Origin: Treponema bryantii | GTDB lineage: Bacteria; Spirochaetota; Spirochaetia; Treponematales; Treponemataceae | Direction of reading: 5' to 3' | NCBI GenBank assembly: GCA_015061465.1 | Contig: SUWN01000010.1 | Location: 1 to 58,857, forward strand | Length of the DNA: 58,857 bases | In this document: piece after piece, positions 34,241 to 43,235 of the stretch | Numbering within the stretch: position 1 is the stretch's first letter | Layout of the letters: each line of letters begins with the position of its first letter | The notes under the pieces: model-generated | The model's input: only the letters and a program-made list of their open reading frames with translations | Told to the model about the DNA's origin: nothing | Database searches by the model: none | Made by a program: the position numbers and the translations under genes

Positions 34241-36208
34241 ATGGCAAAGTATCAATTTCAAACAGAAGTTAATCAACTTTTAAAACTTATCATCCATTCA
34301 CTTTATTCAAACAAAGATATTTTTCTAAGAGAAATCGTTTCTAACGGTTCTGACGCTCTTGATAAATTAAAATATCTTTCGGTTTCTGATGATAACTACA
34401 AAAACATCAAATTTGAACCAAGAATCGATATTACTTTTGATGAATCAAATTCAATTCTTGCAGTACAAGATTCCGGAATTGGTATGAACGAAGAAGATTT
34501 AACAACAAATCTTGGAACAATCGCTCGTTCAGGAACAAAAGCTTTCTTAGAAAAATTGAGTAGCGATGCTGCAAAAGATTCTGCATTAATCGGACAATTC
34601 GGTGTTGGTTTTTATTCAGCTTTTATGGCTGCAAAAAAAATTGATGTTTACACAAGAAAAGCAGCTAGCGACGGAAAAATCTGGCATTGGTCTAGCGATG
34701 GAACAAATGCTTACGAAATCGAAGAAGTTGCTTCTGATAGCGCTGTTGCAAAAAAATACGGATTTGATAACGCAGAACTTTCTGGTTCGGTAATTGAAAT
34801 TCATTTGAACGATGAAAGCAAAGAATACGCTTCAAGATGGAAGATTGAAGAATTAATCAAACGTTACAGCGACCACATCGCATTCCCAATTTATCTTCAT
34901 TATGAACAAAAAAAATATGACGATAAAGGAAACGTTACTGGTAGCGAAAATAAAGTTGACCAAGTAAACAGCGCAAGTGCTTTGTGGAAAAAATCAAAAT
35001 CAGAATTAAAACCAGAAGATTACAACGAATTCTACAAAACAATTGGTCACGACGGACAAGAACCACTTCATTACGTTCACACACACGCAGAAGGAACTCA
35101 AGAATACACAACATTATTCTACGTTCCACAATCGGCACCTTACGATATGTACCAGGCTGATTACAAAAGCGGCTTAAAATTGTACGTAAAACGTGTATTT
35201 ATCACAGATGATGACAGAGAACTTCTTCCTGCATATTTACGTTTTGTTCGAGGAATTATTGATTCTGAAGATTTACCTTTGAATGTTAGCCGTGAAATTT
35301 TACAACAAAACAGAATTTTGGAAACAATCAAAAAATCAAGCGTAAAAAAACTTCTTAGTGAATTCAAAAAAATGGGCGAAGCAGCAGACAAAGCTCGTAA
35401 ATCAGAAAATCCAACTGATGATGAAAAGAAAGCAATTGAAAAATGGAACAAATTTGTTACAAATTTCAATCGTCCAATGAAAGAAGGACTTTACAGCGAT
35501 TACGAAAATCGTGAAGAAATCTCTGAAATTGTAAGATTTAAATCTACAGATGCAAGCGGAATAGGCGATGATAATTGGACAAGTTTTGCAGACTATGTTC
35601 AAAGAATGAAGCCTGAACAAAAAGCAATTTTCTACATCTCTGGTAGCGACGAAAAAAATCTTCGTGAAAATCCACTTGTAAAAGCTTATACTGCAAAAGG
35701 TTTTGAAGTTCTTATTATGGCAGATGATATTGACGACATCGTTATGCCAGGATTTGGAAAATACAAAGACTTTGAATTAAAAGCTGTAAACCGTTCTGGT
35801 AGCGACGAAGATTTAGGAACAGATAAAGCAGAAGCTGAAAAGAAAGAAAAAGAATTCAAGCCAGTTGCAGAAAAAATCCAAAAAGCTCTTGGTGAAAAAG
35901 TAAAAGAAGTAAAAATTTCAAAAACACTTACAGCAGAAAATCCATCTTGTATTGTAGTTGATGAAAACGACCCTTCTTACCAAATGATTCAAATGATGAG
36001 AGCAATGGGACAATCTGGTCCAGAATTAAAACCAATTTTAGAAATCAATGCAGATCATCCAATTGTTGCAAGAATCAAAGATACTGACGATGAAGCATTA
36101 ATTAAAGATGTCGCAGAAGTTCTTTTTAATCAAGCATTGCTTATTGCTGGTGTTGAAATAAAAGAACCAACAGAATTTGTAAAACATTTGAATAATCTAC
36201 TAGCATAG
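34241..36208 (+). CDS. htpG: Molecular chaperone HtpG (Hsp90)
   Basis: The 655-residue protein has all Hsp90 signatures: Y-S-N-K-D-I-F-L-R-E-I-V-S-N-G-S-D-A near residue 22, D-S-G-I-G-M-N near 83, G-T-I-A-R-S-G-T near 98, G-Q-F-G-V-G-F-Y-S near 123, and the middle-domain catalytic Arg region R-G-I-I-D-S-E-D-L-P-L-N-V-S-R near 340. Length is normal. GAGG precedes the ATG. It is a single-gene unit, followed by a repeat-rich spacer. Confidence 0.96.
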   Translation: MAKYQFQTEVNQLLKLIIHSLYSNKDIFLREIVSNGSDALDKLKYLSVSDDNYKNIKFEPRIDITFDESNSILAVQDSGIGMNEEDLTTNLGTIARSGTKAFLEKLSSDAAKDSALIGQFGVGFYSAFMAAKKIDVYTRKAASDGKIWHWSSDGTNAYEIEEVASDSAVAKKYGFDNAELSGSVIEIHLNDESKEYASRWKIEELIKRYSDHIAFPIYLHYEQKKYDDKGNVTGSENKVDQVNSASALWKKSKSELKPEDYNEFYKTIGHDGQEPLHYVHTHAEGTQEYTTLFYVPQSAPYDMYQADYKSGLKLYVKRVFITDDDRELLPAYLRFVRGIIDSEDLPLNVSREILQQNRILETIKKSSVKKLLSEFKKMGEAADKARKSENPTDDEKKAIEKWNKFVTNFNRPMKEGLYSDYENREEISEIVRFKSTDASGIGDDNWTSFADYVQRMKPEQKAIFYISGSDEKNLRENPLVKAYTAKGFEVLIMADDIDDIVMPGFGKYKDFELKAVNRSGSDEDLGTDKAEAEKKEKEFKPVAEKIQKALGEKVKEVKISKTLTAENPSCIVVDENDPSYQMIQMMRAMGQSGPELKPILEINADHPIVARIKDTDDEALIKDVAEVLFNQALLIAGVEIKEPTEFVKHLNNLLA

Positions 36209-36209
36209 T

Positions 36210-36278
36210 GGCGTAGGTTTCTGAACATTTTATACCGTTAATCAGTTTCACCTACGCCTCAAGTTTTGCGCAAGCAAA
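36210..36278. repeat. Structured repeat, truncated first unit
   Basis: This unit has a stem GCGTAGGT (36210-36217) with ACCTACGC (36250-36257) around a loop containing TGAACAT..TATA.CGTTA. A second hairpin follows, CAAGTTTTGC (36260-36269) with GCAAAACTTG (36274-36283), closed by a GCAA tetraloop. The third hairpin of the full units is missing. It begins two bases after the htpG stop. Confidence 0.8.
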
Positions 36279-36439
36279 ACTTGTACGTGCGTTGGTAAAT
36301 AATCTGAACATTTTGTACCGTACATAAATTTTACCTGCGCCTCAAGTTTTAAATACATGGACAAGTTTTGTTTTAACAAAACTTGAAGCGCAAGAGAAAA
36401 AGATGTTCAATAAAAAATGCTCTTTTCTTGCGCTACAAA
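36279..36439. repeat. Structured tandem repeat, unit 2 (161 bp)
   Basis: The unit starts ACTTGTACGTGC and has three hairpins in order. The first is an imperfect stem around the TGAAC loop (36289-36340). The second is a perfect 11-bp hairpin (36362-36372 with 36375-36385). The third pairs GCGCAAG (36388-36394) with CTTGCGC (36427-36433). It is followed directly by unit 3 with high similarity. Confidence 0.85.
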
Positions 36440-36599
36440 ACTTGTACGTGCATTGGTAAAAATCTGAACTTTTTATACCGTTAATCAGTTTCACCTACGC
36501 CTCAAGTTTTAAATACATGGACAAGTTTTGTTTTAACAAAACTTGAAGCGCAAGTGAAAAAGATGTTCAATAAAAAATTCTCTTTTCTTGCGCTAAAAA
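36440..36599. repeat. Structured tandem repeat, unit 3 (160 bp)
   Basis: This is a second full copy with the same order of hairpins: 36450-36500, 36522-36532 with 36535-36545, and 36548-36554 with 36587-36593. The opening ACTTGTACGTGCGTTGG is repeated at 36600-36616, where the array stops just before the end of the convergent DUF763 gene. Together the three units fill the whole 410-base spacer; no gene is visible in it. Confidence 0.85.
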
Positions 36600-36619
36600 A
36601 CTTGTACGTGCGTTGGTTT

Positions 36620-37939
36620 TTACACTGTTTTGCCGTCCCATTCTTTTGAATGGGACTTTTCGTATTTGATGGCTTTATCAAAATCTACTTGCGGGTCGCA
36701 ATATTTTTCTATATTTTGCGCAGTTTGATGAAGCCTTTTTATACAATCAGATTTATCTTTATAACCAAGTTTAGATTTTTCTATACTGTCGCGCAAAACT
36801 CTAATTGATTCATCGTATATTTTTAGAGGAACTGGGAACGGATGGCCGTCTTTTCCACCATGAGCAAACGAAAATCTTGCAGGGTCTTTAAATCTAGATG
36901 GAGTTCCGTAAATCACTTCGCTGACTAATGTTAATGATTGTAAAGTTCTAGGTCCCAATCCTTTTGTCAAAAGCAATTTTTCAAAAGTATCGTTTTGATT
37001 TTCGTACGCTGTGGCAAGAACTGCACCAAGTCGTTTTAAATCTACATCTTCTGCCCTAACTTCATGATGAGATGGCATGATTATACTTCGATTGGGAGAA
37101 TCGTAAATGATTTTATTTTGATAATTTGGAGTAGCGGGCAAATCTTCTTCTGCAAAAAGTTCCCCTTGCACAACTTGATTTTGTTTTATTGGAGTTACAC
37201 TTCCACCTTGCATAAGAATCATTTGCGACGGTTCTTTTGAAATTGAAATAATTTCATCTATCACTTTTTGAGGAGATTCGCGGGAAATTTCCAAAATAGA
37301 CTTTCTGGTTGAATCGGCTTTTTCATCTGTAAGATTTAATATTTTTCCGCGATTTTCACCCACAACTCCTGTGTGCGGATTTTCTATAAATGAAGGCAAC
37401 GACGCAGAACACCAATGATAACGACGAGCGGTTTGCGAAGAAGCATTCATTCCTTGCTGAACTACGGCCCAATTTCCTGTTTTTGTTACAATAAAATTAT
37501 GTTGGTAAAGTTGAAATCCATCTTGAATTGCATTGTTATCAACTTTTGCACACAATTTGGAATTATTCACAAGTTCAATGCCATTCAATCCTTCTTTCAT
37601 TGCAATATTTGTCAATTCATCAGGAGTTAAACGAGAATATTTTCCGCGCCCTCCACAAACGTAAATTCCTAATTCTTTGGCGCGGGCATTCAATCCTCGT
37701 TTTAAAGCATACATCACACTCGTAGTTATTCCAGACGAATGCCAATCCATCCCCATAACTGCACCAAGTGATTGAAACCACAAAGGGTCGCTCAATCTTA
37801 CAAGAACTTCATCTACGCCAAAATTTTCTACAAGAGATTCTACTATCAATGTTCCCAAAACCATCATTCTATCGGCTAACCATCTAGGAACAGTTCCTGT
37901 GTGAAGAGGCAAATCTGCATGTCCAGAATTTTTAATCAT
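36620..37939 (-). CDS. DUF763 family protein
   Basis: The 439-residue protein shows the DUF763 pattern: N-S-G-H-A-D-L-P-L-H-T-G-T-V-P-R-W-L near residues 3-20, S-L-G-A-V-M-G-M-D-W-H-S-S-G-I near 61 and G-G-R-G-K-Y-S-R near 97. Later motifs are G-M-N-A-S-S-Q-T-A-R-R-Y-H-W near 163 and L-G-P-R-T-L-Q-S-L near 325, then F-S-F-A-H-G-G-K-D-G-H-P-F near 353. The L-G-P-R-T-L-Q segment looks like a helix-hairpin-helix, hinting at DNA binding, and the family is shared with archaea. The function is unknown. It is a lone gene convergent with htpG across the repeat array. Confidence 0.8.
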   Translation of the reverse strand: MIKNSGHADLPLHTGTVPRWLADRMMVLGTLIVESLVENFGVDEVLVRLSDPLWFQSLGAVMGMDWHSSGITTSVMYALKRGLNARAKELGIYVCGGRGKYSRLTPDELTNIAMKEGLNGIELVNNSKLCAKVDNNAIQDGFQLYQHNFIVTKTGNWAVVQQGMNASSQTARRYHWCSASLPSFIENPHTGVVGENRGKILNLTDEKADSTRKSILEISRESPQKVIDEIISISKEPSQMILMQGGSVTPIKQNQVVQGELFAEEDLPATPNYQNKIIYDSPNRSIIMPSHHEVRAEDVDLKRLGAVLATAYENQNDTFEKLLLTKGLGPRTLQSLTLVSEVIYGTPSRFKDPARFSFAHGGKDGHPFPVPLKIYDESIRVLRDSIEKSKLGYKDKSDCIKRLHQTAQNIEKYCDPQVDFDKAIKYEKSHSKEWDGKTV

Positions 37940-38030
37940 AAAGATATTTTACTACAAGTTGAAAAAAAATGCACTTTTGATATATAATAAAAAAATTAAA
38001 TATAATTAAAATTATAAAAAGGAATCTACT

Positions 38031-39668
38031 ATGCCAATCACACAGTACCTAGAAAGAAACGCAAAAGAATGGGGCAGCGACATTGCTCTTGTTGAGTTAA
38101 ACCCAGAAGTTCGTGAAACAATGAGAATTACTTGGAAAGATTACGACTTAACTCAACCTGAACCAAATCTTCCTTATCGTAGAGAAATTTCTTGGCATGT
38201 TTTTAATGAAAAAGCAAATAGATGTGCTCACTATTTAAAAGAAAGAGGCGTTCGTAAAGGTGATAAAGTTGGAATCCTTTTAATGAACTGTTTGGAATGG
38301 CTTCCAATCTATTTTGGAATTTTAAAAATTGGTGCGTTGGCTGTTCCTCTAAATTTCCGTTACGCAAGTGATGAAATTGACTACTGTTTGAATTTGGCTG
38401 ATATTTCGGTTTTATTTTTTGGACCAGAATTCATCGGGCGTTTGGAAGCAATCACAGACAAAATTCTTGCTCACCGTTTGTTAATCTACGTTGGCGAAGG
38501 AAACGCTCCAACTTTCAGCGAAAATTATTTTATGTCTGTAATGAATTATTCTAGCGAAAATCCAAACGTTCAAATCAGCGATGAAGATTATGGAGCTATT
38601 TATTTTTCAAGCGGAACAACTGGTTTTCCAAAAGCGATTTTACACAAACATAAAGCGTTAATGCATTCTGCTGCGGTTGAACAAAATCACCACGGACAAA
38701 CAAAAGATGATACATTCCTTTGTATTCCGCCACTTTATCACACTGGAGCAAAAATGCACTGGTTTGGCTCATTGATTAGCGGAAGTAAAGCAGTTCTTTT
38801 AAGAGGAACAAAACCTGAAGTGATTTTAAAAGCTGCAAGTGACGAACATTGTACAATCGTTTGGTTATTGGTACCTTGGGCTCAAGATATTTTGGACACA
38901 TTGGACAGAGGCGAATTAAGAAAAGATGATTATAAATTAGACCAATGGCGTTTAATGCATATTGGTGCGCAACCTGTTCCAAGAAAATTGATTGAAGATT
39001 GGAAAAAATATTTCCCAACTCACGATTACGACACAAACTATGGTCTTAGCGAAAGTATTGGGCCAGGATGTGTTCACTTGGGCGTAGAAAATACAGAAAA
39101 AATCGGTGCTATCGGAGTTCCTGGTTTTGGCTGGAAAATTCGTATTGTGGACGAAAACCGCAAAGATGTTCCTCAAGGTGAAGTTGGAGAACTTGCAGTT
39201 TACGGTCCTGGTGTAATGGTTTGTTACTACAAAAATCCAGACGCAACAAAAGAAGTTTTGGACGAAGAAGGATGGCTTTACACTGGAGATATGGCAATGC
39301 AGGACAAAGAAGGATTTATTTATCTTGTAGACCGTAAAAAAGACGTTATCATCACTGGTGGAGAAAATATTTATCCTGTACAAATTGAAGATTTCTTACA
39401 CAGAATGGAAGCTATAAAGGATGTTGCTGTTATTGGTTTAGCAGATAAACGTCTTGGAGAAATTTCTGCTGCAATCATTGAATTAAAAGAAGGATATTCT
39501 TGTACTGAAGAAGATGTAAATAATTTCTGTTTGGAATTACCAAAATACAAACGTCCAAGAAAAATTATTTTTGCACAAGTTCCTCGTAATCCAACTGGAA
39601 AAATTGAAAAACCAAAATTACGTGAACTTTATCGTACAGAAGACCCATTCGCATCGATGGTGCAATAA
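38031..39668 (+). CDS. AMP-forming acyl-CoA synthetase
   Basis: The 545-residue enzyme carries I-Y-F-S-S-G-T-T-G-F-P-K near residue 188, Y-G-L-S-E-S-I-G-P-G near 335, G-W-L-Y-T-G-D near 418 and D-R-K-K-D-V-I-I-T-G-G-E-N-I-Y-P near 432, with the late catalytic Lys in P-T-G-K-I-E-K-P-K. This is the full ANL-superfamily set. There is no hydrophobic insertion, unlike the ligase at 29748, so medium-chain, aryl or other acids are possible. AAAGGAA precedes the ATG. It is convergent with the molybdenum-hydroxylase-like operon. Confidence 0.88.
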   Translation: MPITQYLERNAKEWGSDIALVELNPEVRETMRITWKDYDLTQPEPNLPYRREISWHVFNEKANRCAHYLKERGVRKGDKVGILLMNCLEWLPIYFGILKIGALAVPLNFRYASDEIDYCLNLADISVLFFGPEFIGRLEAITDKILAHRLLIYVGEGNAPTFSENYFMSVMNYSSENPNVQISDEDYGAIYFSSGTTGFPKAILHKHKALMHSAAVEQNHHGQTKDDTFLCIPPLYHTGAKMHWFGSLISGSKAVLLRGTKPEVILKAASDEHCTIVWLLVPWAQDILDTLDRGELRKDDYKLDQWRLMHIGAQPVPRKLIEDWKKYFPTHDYDTNYGLSESIGPGCVHLGVENTEKIGAIGVPGFGWKIRIVDENRKDVPQGEVGELAVYGPGVMVCYYKNPDATKEVLDEEGWLYTGDMAMQDKEGFIYLVDRKKDVIITGGENIYPVQIEDFLHRMEAIKDVAVIGLADKRLGEISAAIIELKEGYSCTEEDVNNFCLELPKYKRPRKIIFAQVPRNPTGKIEKPKLRELYRTEDPFASMVQ

Positions 39669-39675
39669 ACAAATT

Positions 39676-40473
39676 TTATGTCAGCTGTTCAAAAGAATAT
39701 CTTGTTAGATTAAAGAATTGCTGACAAACAACGTCACTGACCATTTTGTCAGTGGCGGCTTTTCTAAATTCCTCTTTTACTTGCTCTAAAATTTTCTCAA
39801 TTTCTTTATGAGTAAGAGGAAGTTTTTCACCAACAATACTACTTTCAAATTCCTTGCTTCTAAAAGTAAATGGACCTGCAAACGCCAATCTAATATTTGT
39901 AATTGTGTTTTTTTCTGTACTTGCAATAAATGCAAAAGAAGCCGATTGGTCAGTTATAGTGTGTTCCGGCCCGATTCTTCTAAAAATTGATAAATCTTCA
40001 TCTACAATTGGAACTTTTATATTTGAAAGAATATAACCTTGAGGCACACCTTTAAAATTTAAAATACTTTCAGGTATTGTTTCAGTTTGATTTTTAAATT
40101 CCAACTTTGCGTCGAGCGCCATCAACGAAGCAAAAGAAGTAAGTTTTTGTCCCGGTGAACAAATATTCCCGCCAATTGTTGCTATATTTCTTACAATTGG
40201 ATTTGCAATACAATCTAACGCATCATACAAAACTTGCGGAATGTGATTTTTTCCCATTGCAAGAATATCAGACAAAGTTGCGCCCGGTCCAATATCGATA
40301 TAACGTTCATGTTTTACAATTTGGCACAAATCACTAATTCCATGAACAGAAATTGCTTTTTCAGGTTGGGTTTCTACTTTAGTTAATCCGCCCACAACTT
40401 CCAAGCCTTTGTTTGTTTTTAATTGATAAAGTAATTCCGCTGTATTTTTTGCATAATAAACAATTTTACTCAT
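39676..40473 (-). CDS. FAD-binding subunit of a xanthine dehydrogenase-like complex
   Basis: The 265-residue protein has the FAD-binding pattern of CoxM/XdhB subunits: G-G-L-T-K near 28, I-D-I-G-P-G-A-T-L-S-D-I near 57 and N-P-I-V-R-N-I-A-T-I-G-G-N-I-C-S near 90, with R-R-I-G-P near 165 in the C-terminal CO-dehydrogenase-flavoprotein domain. It would pass electrons from the iron-sulfur subunit to FAD. It is the last of three subunit genes, three bases after the 2Fe-2S gene. Confidence 0.85.
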   Translation of the reverse strand: MSKIVYYAKNTAELLYQLKTNKGLEVVGGLTKVETQPEKAISVHGISDLCQIVKHERYIDIGPGATLSDILAMGKNHIPQVLYDALDCIANPIVRNIATIGGNICSPGQKLTSFASLMALDAKLEFKNQTETIPESILNFKGVPQGYILSNIKVPIVDEDLSIFRRIGPEHTITDQSASFAFIASTEKNTITNIRLAFAGPFTFRSKEFESSIVGEKLPLTHKEIEKILEQVKEEFRKAATDKMVSDVVCQQFFNLTRYSFEQLT

Positions 40474-40476
40474 AAC

Positions 40477-40980
40477 TTACCTTTTTCTTGTACTGCGAAC
40501 CATTCGTGTGCGTGATGTTTTTGCTTCTCTTAACGAAATTGCATAAACAATTCCATTAACTAATGTTTCCAAATCTGTGCAGCAAGGCGCAAGATGACGA
40601 ACTTGCTCTGTAATTTCTGCGCGAGTAAAATTTTTGTTTTGCTTAAAAATTTGATAAGCCGAAAAAATTTTTCCTGAATTACAATATCCACACATTTTTA
40701 TTCCCGCTTTTTCAAATCCTTGCATTATCAAAGAATATTCATTTGTTTTGCTAAATGATTCTAACGTAACAATTTTTTCATCTCGAACAATTCCAACAGG
40801 AACTTTACACGACGGAATCGGTTTATCTTCCAAAAGAATTGTACAAGAACCACAACTTCCTTCGTTACAGCCGCATTTTACAGATGAACAACCTTTTTTT
40901 TGCAAAACTGACATCAAAGGTTCATCTGCTTGAGCTTCTAAAATAATTTTATTTCCGTTGAGAATTACAGGTATATTCAT
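40477..40980 (-). CDS. 2Fe-2S subunit of a xanthine dehydrogenase-like complex
   Basis: The 167-residue protein has the plant-type ferredoxin cluster (C-N-E-G-S-C-G-S-C near 38-46 with a fourth Cys in I-P-S-C near 58) and the helical second-cluster domain. There, C-G-Y-C-N-S-G is normal, but the usual C-x-C-T-G-Y reads P-C-C-T-D-L, so one expected ligand is displaced. A basic tail (about 150-167) follows. It overlaps the large subunit by four bases (ATGA). It should carry electrons between the active site and FAD, if the clusters assemble. Confidence 0.85.
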   Translation of the reverse strand: MNIPVILNGNKIILEAQADEPLMSVLQKKGCSSVKCGCNEGSCGSCTILLEDKPIPSCKVPVGIVRDEKIVTLESFSKTNEYSLIMQGFEKAGIKMCGYCNSGKIFSAYQIFKQNKNFTRAEITEQVRHLAPCCTDLETLVNGIVYAISLREAKTSRTRMVRSTRKR

Positions 40981-43235
40981 TCTGATTCTCCATCTTTTAT
41001 TTTTTCTTCACTTTGAACTTCAATTTCTTCATTTGATTTTTGTGTCAAATTATAAAGTTGTTTTTCTGTACAAGGCAATTTTGTAAGCTGTGTAGAAAGT
41101 GCAAGCGAAAGTGCCGAAGAAAACGCAGCCGGTAATGTATTATGAACTAATTCACCGATTTGTCCGCTTTTGTTTTTAGAACTTATAAATTCAATTGTAC
41201 AACTGTCGCAAGAAACATTTTTTCCTTCCACAAGCATTGCAAGTTCCTGCTGAATCTCCAATTTTACAGTTTTTAACGCGGCATCTTTATCCAAAAGTTC
41301 ACCACAATCTATTGTCATCCAAATTCCTTTAATTTTTTCTGTGTAAGTATAAGGGTCCAATTCAACTTCTACAGCCATTGTTGCAAAGGAATTTGAAATA
41401 AATGGTTCACCTTCAAAAGCTTCTTTATCCCACGTTTTTTTTGCTCTTGGAGAAAGACTTTTTTTGGAAGATAAAGGCAACGGATGATAAAAACGTTTTT
41501 TTTGAATATCCAAACAGCATTTTCTTACAAGTCCGTTCATAATTCCAATTGTACTAAACGAATCTTCTGGTGAATTCGGAATTTCTTCCAACTCAAAATC
41601 AGAATTAATTTCCACATTTTTTATATCGACTTGCAAAACTTCGGCAACTGTTTTTTTCCAAATTTCTTGAACAACGCTAGAAGGATTTATTGCATGAATT
41701 TCAACTTTATCATCTGCAAAAAGTGTTACTTCAATTTTTGGTGATGAAGAAAACAAACTTTCGCCATTATAACCAATTACATTGTAAGCAGTTGCAAGCC
41801 CAACGCCCCGTAAAGGCAAAGCAAAGAAGTGATTTTCATCTTTTTTTTGAGTTCCAACAGAATCCATCTTAAAAGACGCATATTTTCTATTAAAATCACT
41901 AATTTTCAACGTATTATTCAAAGTTGGCACAATGCTTTCTGAATGAAACAAAAATGGAAAAGCATTGTTCTTAGGATTTAGGTTTTTTAAACGAATTTCA
42001 TCTGGAAATAATTTAGTTTTTTCCGCCAATTCTTCCATCTGATTTTCTATTGCAAAAAACGCTTGTGAAGCAACTGATTTTATAGAAATTGATGTCGGCG
42101 GATTTGTAGAAGTATGAGCGCTCGCTTCTATAAACATATTTGTTGGTCTGTAATAATTTGCAACCGCAATTGTAAGTCTATCTGCAATTTCTTGCGCAAA
42201 AGGATTAAAAGTTCCAACATCAAAATTTATATACGCTTTTAAGGCTTTAATTTTCCCGCTTTTTTCTGTAGCAATTTTATATTCAATTTCAGTTTTTACG
42301 CCCGGTCTCATATACAAATCTTGCTCTTCTTGCGTAATAACTAACTTAATTGGCTTTTTTAATTTAAACGCAGCAACTGCCACTTGTGTTGCCAATTGAG
42401 TTGTGCGCCATAAACCTTTGGAAAAAACTCCAGACGTATTTGTCTTATGAACAAAAATATTTTGTTTTGGAATATTCAATGCTTCAGAAATTGTTTCCAA
42501 TAAATGAACAACCCATCTTGTTGGAGTATAAACATGAAGTTTTTCGCCTTCCATATAACAAAAAGCTCCGTTTGTTTCTTTCCAAATAGGAGGAACTAAA
42601 TCCAAAACCCATTTATTTTGAGAAACAATCACTTCGTCTGTAAAAAGCGTTTCATCTGCTTCTGCTTCCTCTGAATATTTATATAAACCAGATTTTACTT
42701 CGCGAGTTGCAACTATTTTTTCTTCCTGCTGTTCAATTTGTTTTTTATCCAAAACGTTATCTAGCGATGGCATTTGATTAATTTGCATCAACACATCAGA
42801 AAAATCTGAATTTTCATTATTTTCCGATAATTGCACAACGGGTCGTTTTGTTTTAATTGCTTTTTTGAACGCACCTTCCAAAGATTCAATATCAAAAGTG
42901 ATAGAAACTTCATCTAAAAGCGACAAAACAATTCTTTCATCAGGTCCAACAATCAAACCTAGCGGCTCACCTCTAAAACTAACGCTGTCATAACCAAAAA
43001 TTTTAGAAACCTGCTTGTTTGTTTCCATTTTTTTGCTACCAGGAATATCATCTGCTGTAATTAAAAAATATCCTTCAGGAAGATTTGGAACTGCAATTTT
43101 TTTTACATTTCCACTTGCAGCAGGACTTCTGATAATTGCGGCAAATAAAGTTCCGTTTTTAAAATAATCGCTATAAAAATCTTTTGCTGCAAGAGAACGT
43201 TTATTTGATAATTCAACAGTTTTTTTTCTAGGCAT
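40977..43235 (-). CDS. Divergent molybdopterin-binding (large) subunit, xanthine dehydrogenase-like
   Basis: The 752-residue protein has the general layout of CoxL/XdhA large subunits: an a/b hammerhead region at about 20-110, and long molybdopterin-binding domains. It ends with G-Q-I-G-E-L-V-H-N-T-L-P-A-A near 700, where the Glu matches the catalytic Glu position. The otherwise conserved G-G-F-G-G-K loop is replaced by S-G-V-F-S-K-G-L near 268. An extra acidic linker occurs near 135-195 and at the C-terminus. These changes suggest a distant substrate or loss of the usual cofactor contact. The ATG lies inside the end of the DegT gene (8-base overlap). Confidence 0.78.
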   Translation of the reverse strand: MPRKKTVELSNKRSLAAKDFYSDYFKNGTLFAAIIRSPAASGNVKKIAVPNLPEGYFLITADDIPGSKKMETNKQVSKIFGYDSVSFRGEPLGLIVGPDERIVLSLLDEVSITFDIESLEGAFKKAIKTKRPVVQLSENNENSDFSDVLMQINQMPSLDNVLDKKQIEQQEEKIVATREVKSGLYKYSEEAEADETLFTDEVIVSQNKWVLDLVPPIWKETNGAFCYMEGEKLHVYTPTRWVVHLLETISEALNIPKQNIFVHKTNTSGVFSKGLWRTTQLATQVAVAAFKLKKPIKLVITQEEQDLYMRPGVKTEIEYKIATEKSGKIKALKAYINFDVGTFNPFAQEIADRLTIAVANYYRPTNMFIEASAHTSTNPPTSISIKSVASQAFFAIENQMEELAEKTKLFPDEIRLKNLNPKNNAFPFLFHSESIVPTLNNTLKISDFNRKYASFKMDSVGTQKKDENHFFALPLRGVGLATAYNVIGYNGESLFSSSPKIEVTLFADDKVEIHAINPSSVVQEIWKKTVAEVLQVDIKNVEINSDFELEEIPNSPEDSFSTIGIMNGLVRKCCLDIQKKRFYHPLPLSSKKSLSPRAKKTWDKEAFEGEPFISNSFATMAVEVELDPYTYTEKIKGIWMTIDCGELLDKDAALKTVKLEIQQELAMLVEGKNVSCDSCTIEFISSKNKSGQIGELVHNTLPAAFSSALSLALSTQLTKLPCTEKQLYNLTQKSNEEIEVQSEEKIKDGESE

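Noticed and set aside
36210..36611. Integron attC sites
   Set aside because: The CGTTA in the loop recalls attC, but it lies in the loop rather than at the ends of the element, the RYYYAAC/GTTRRRY pair is not matched, and no cassettes or integrase are seen. Kept only as an alternative.
36205..36616. Possible CRISPR array
   Set aside because: Units are about 160 bp, contiguous and similar over their full length; there are no short identical repeats with unique spacers and no cas genes.
38952..39383. 143-residue minus-strand frame
   Set aside because: It is antisense to the conserved core of the acyl-CoA synthetase and has a Phe/Asn/Cys-rich, non-protein-like composition.
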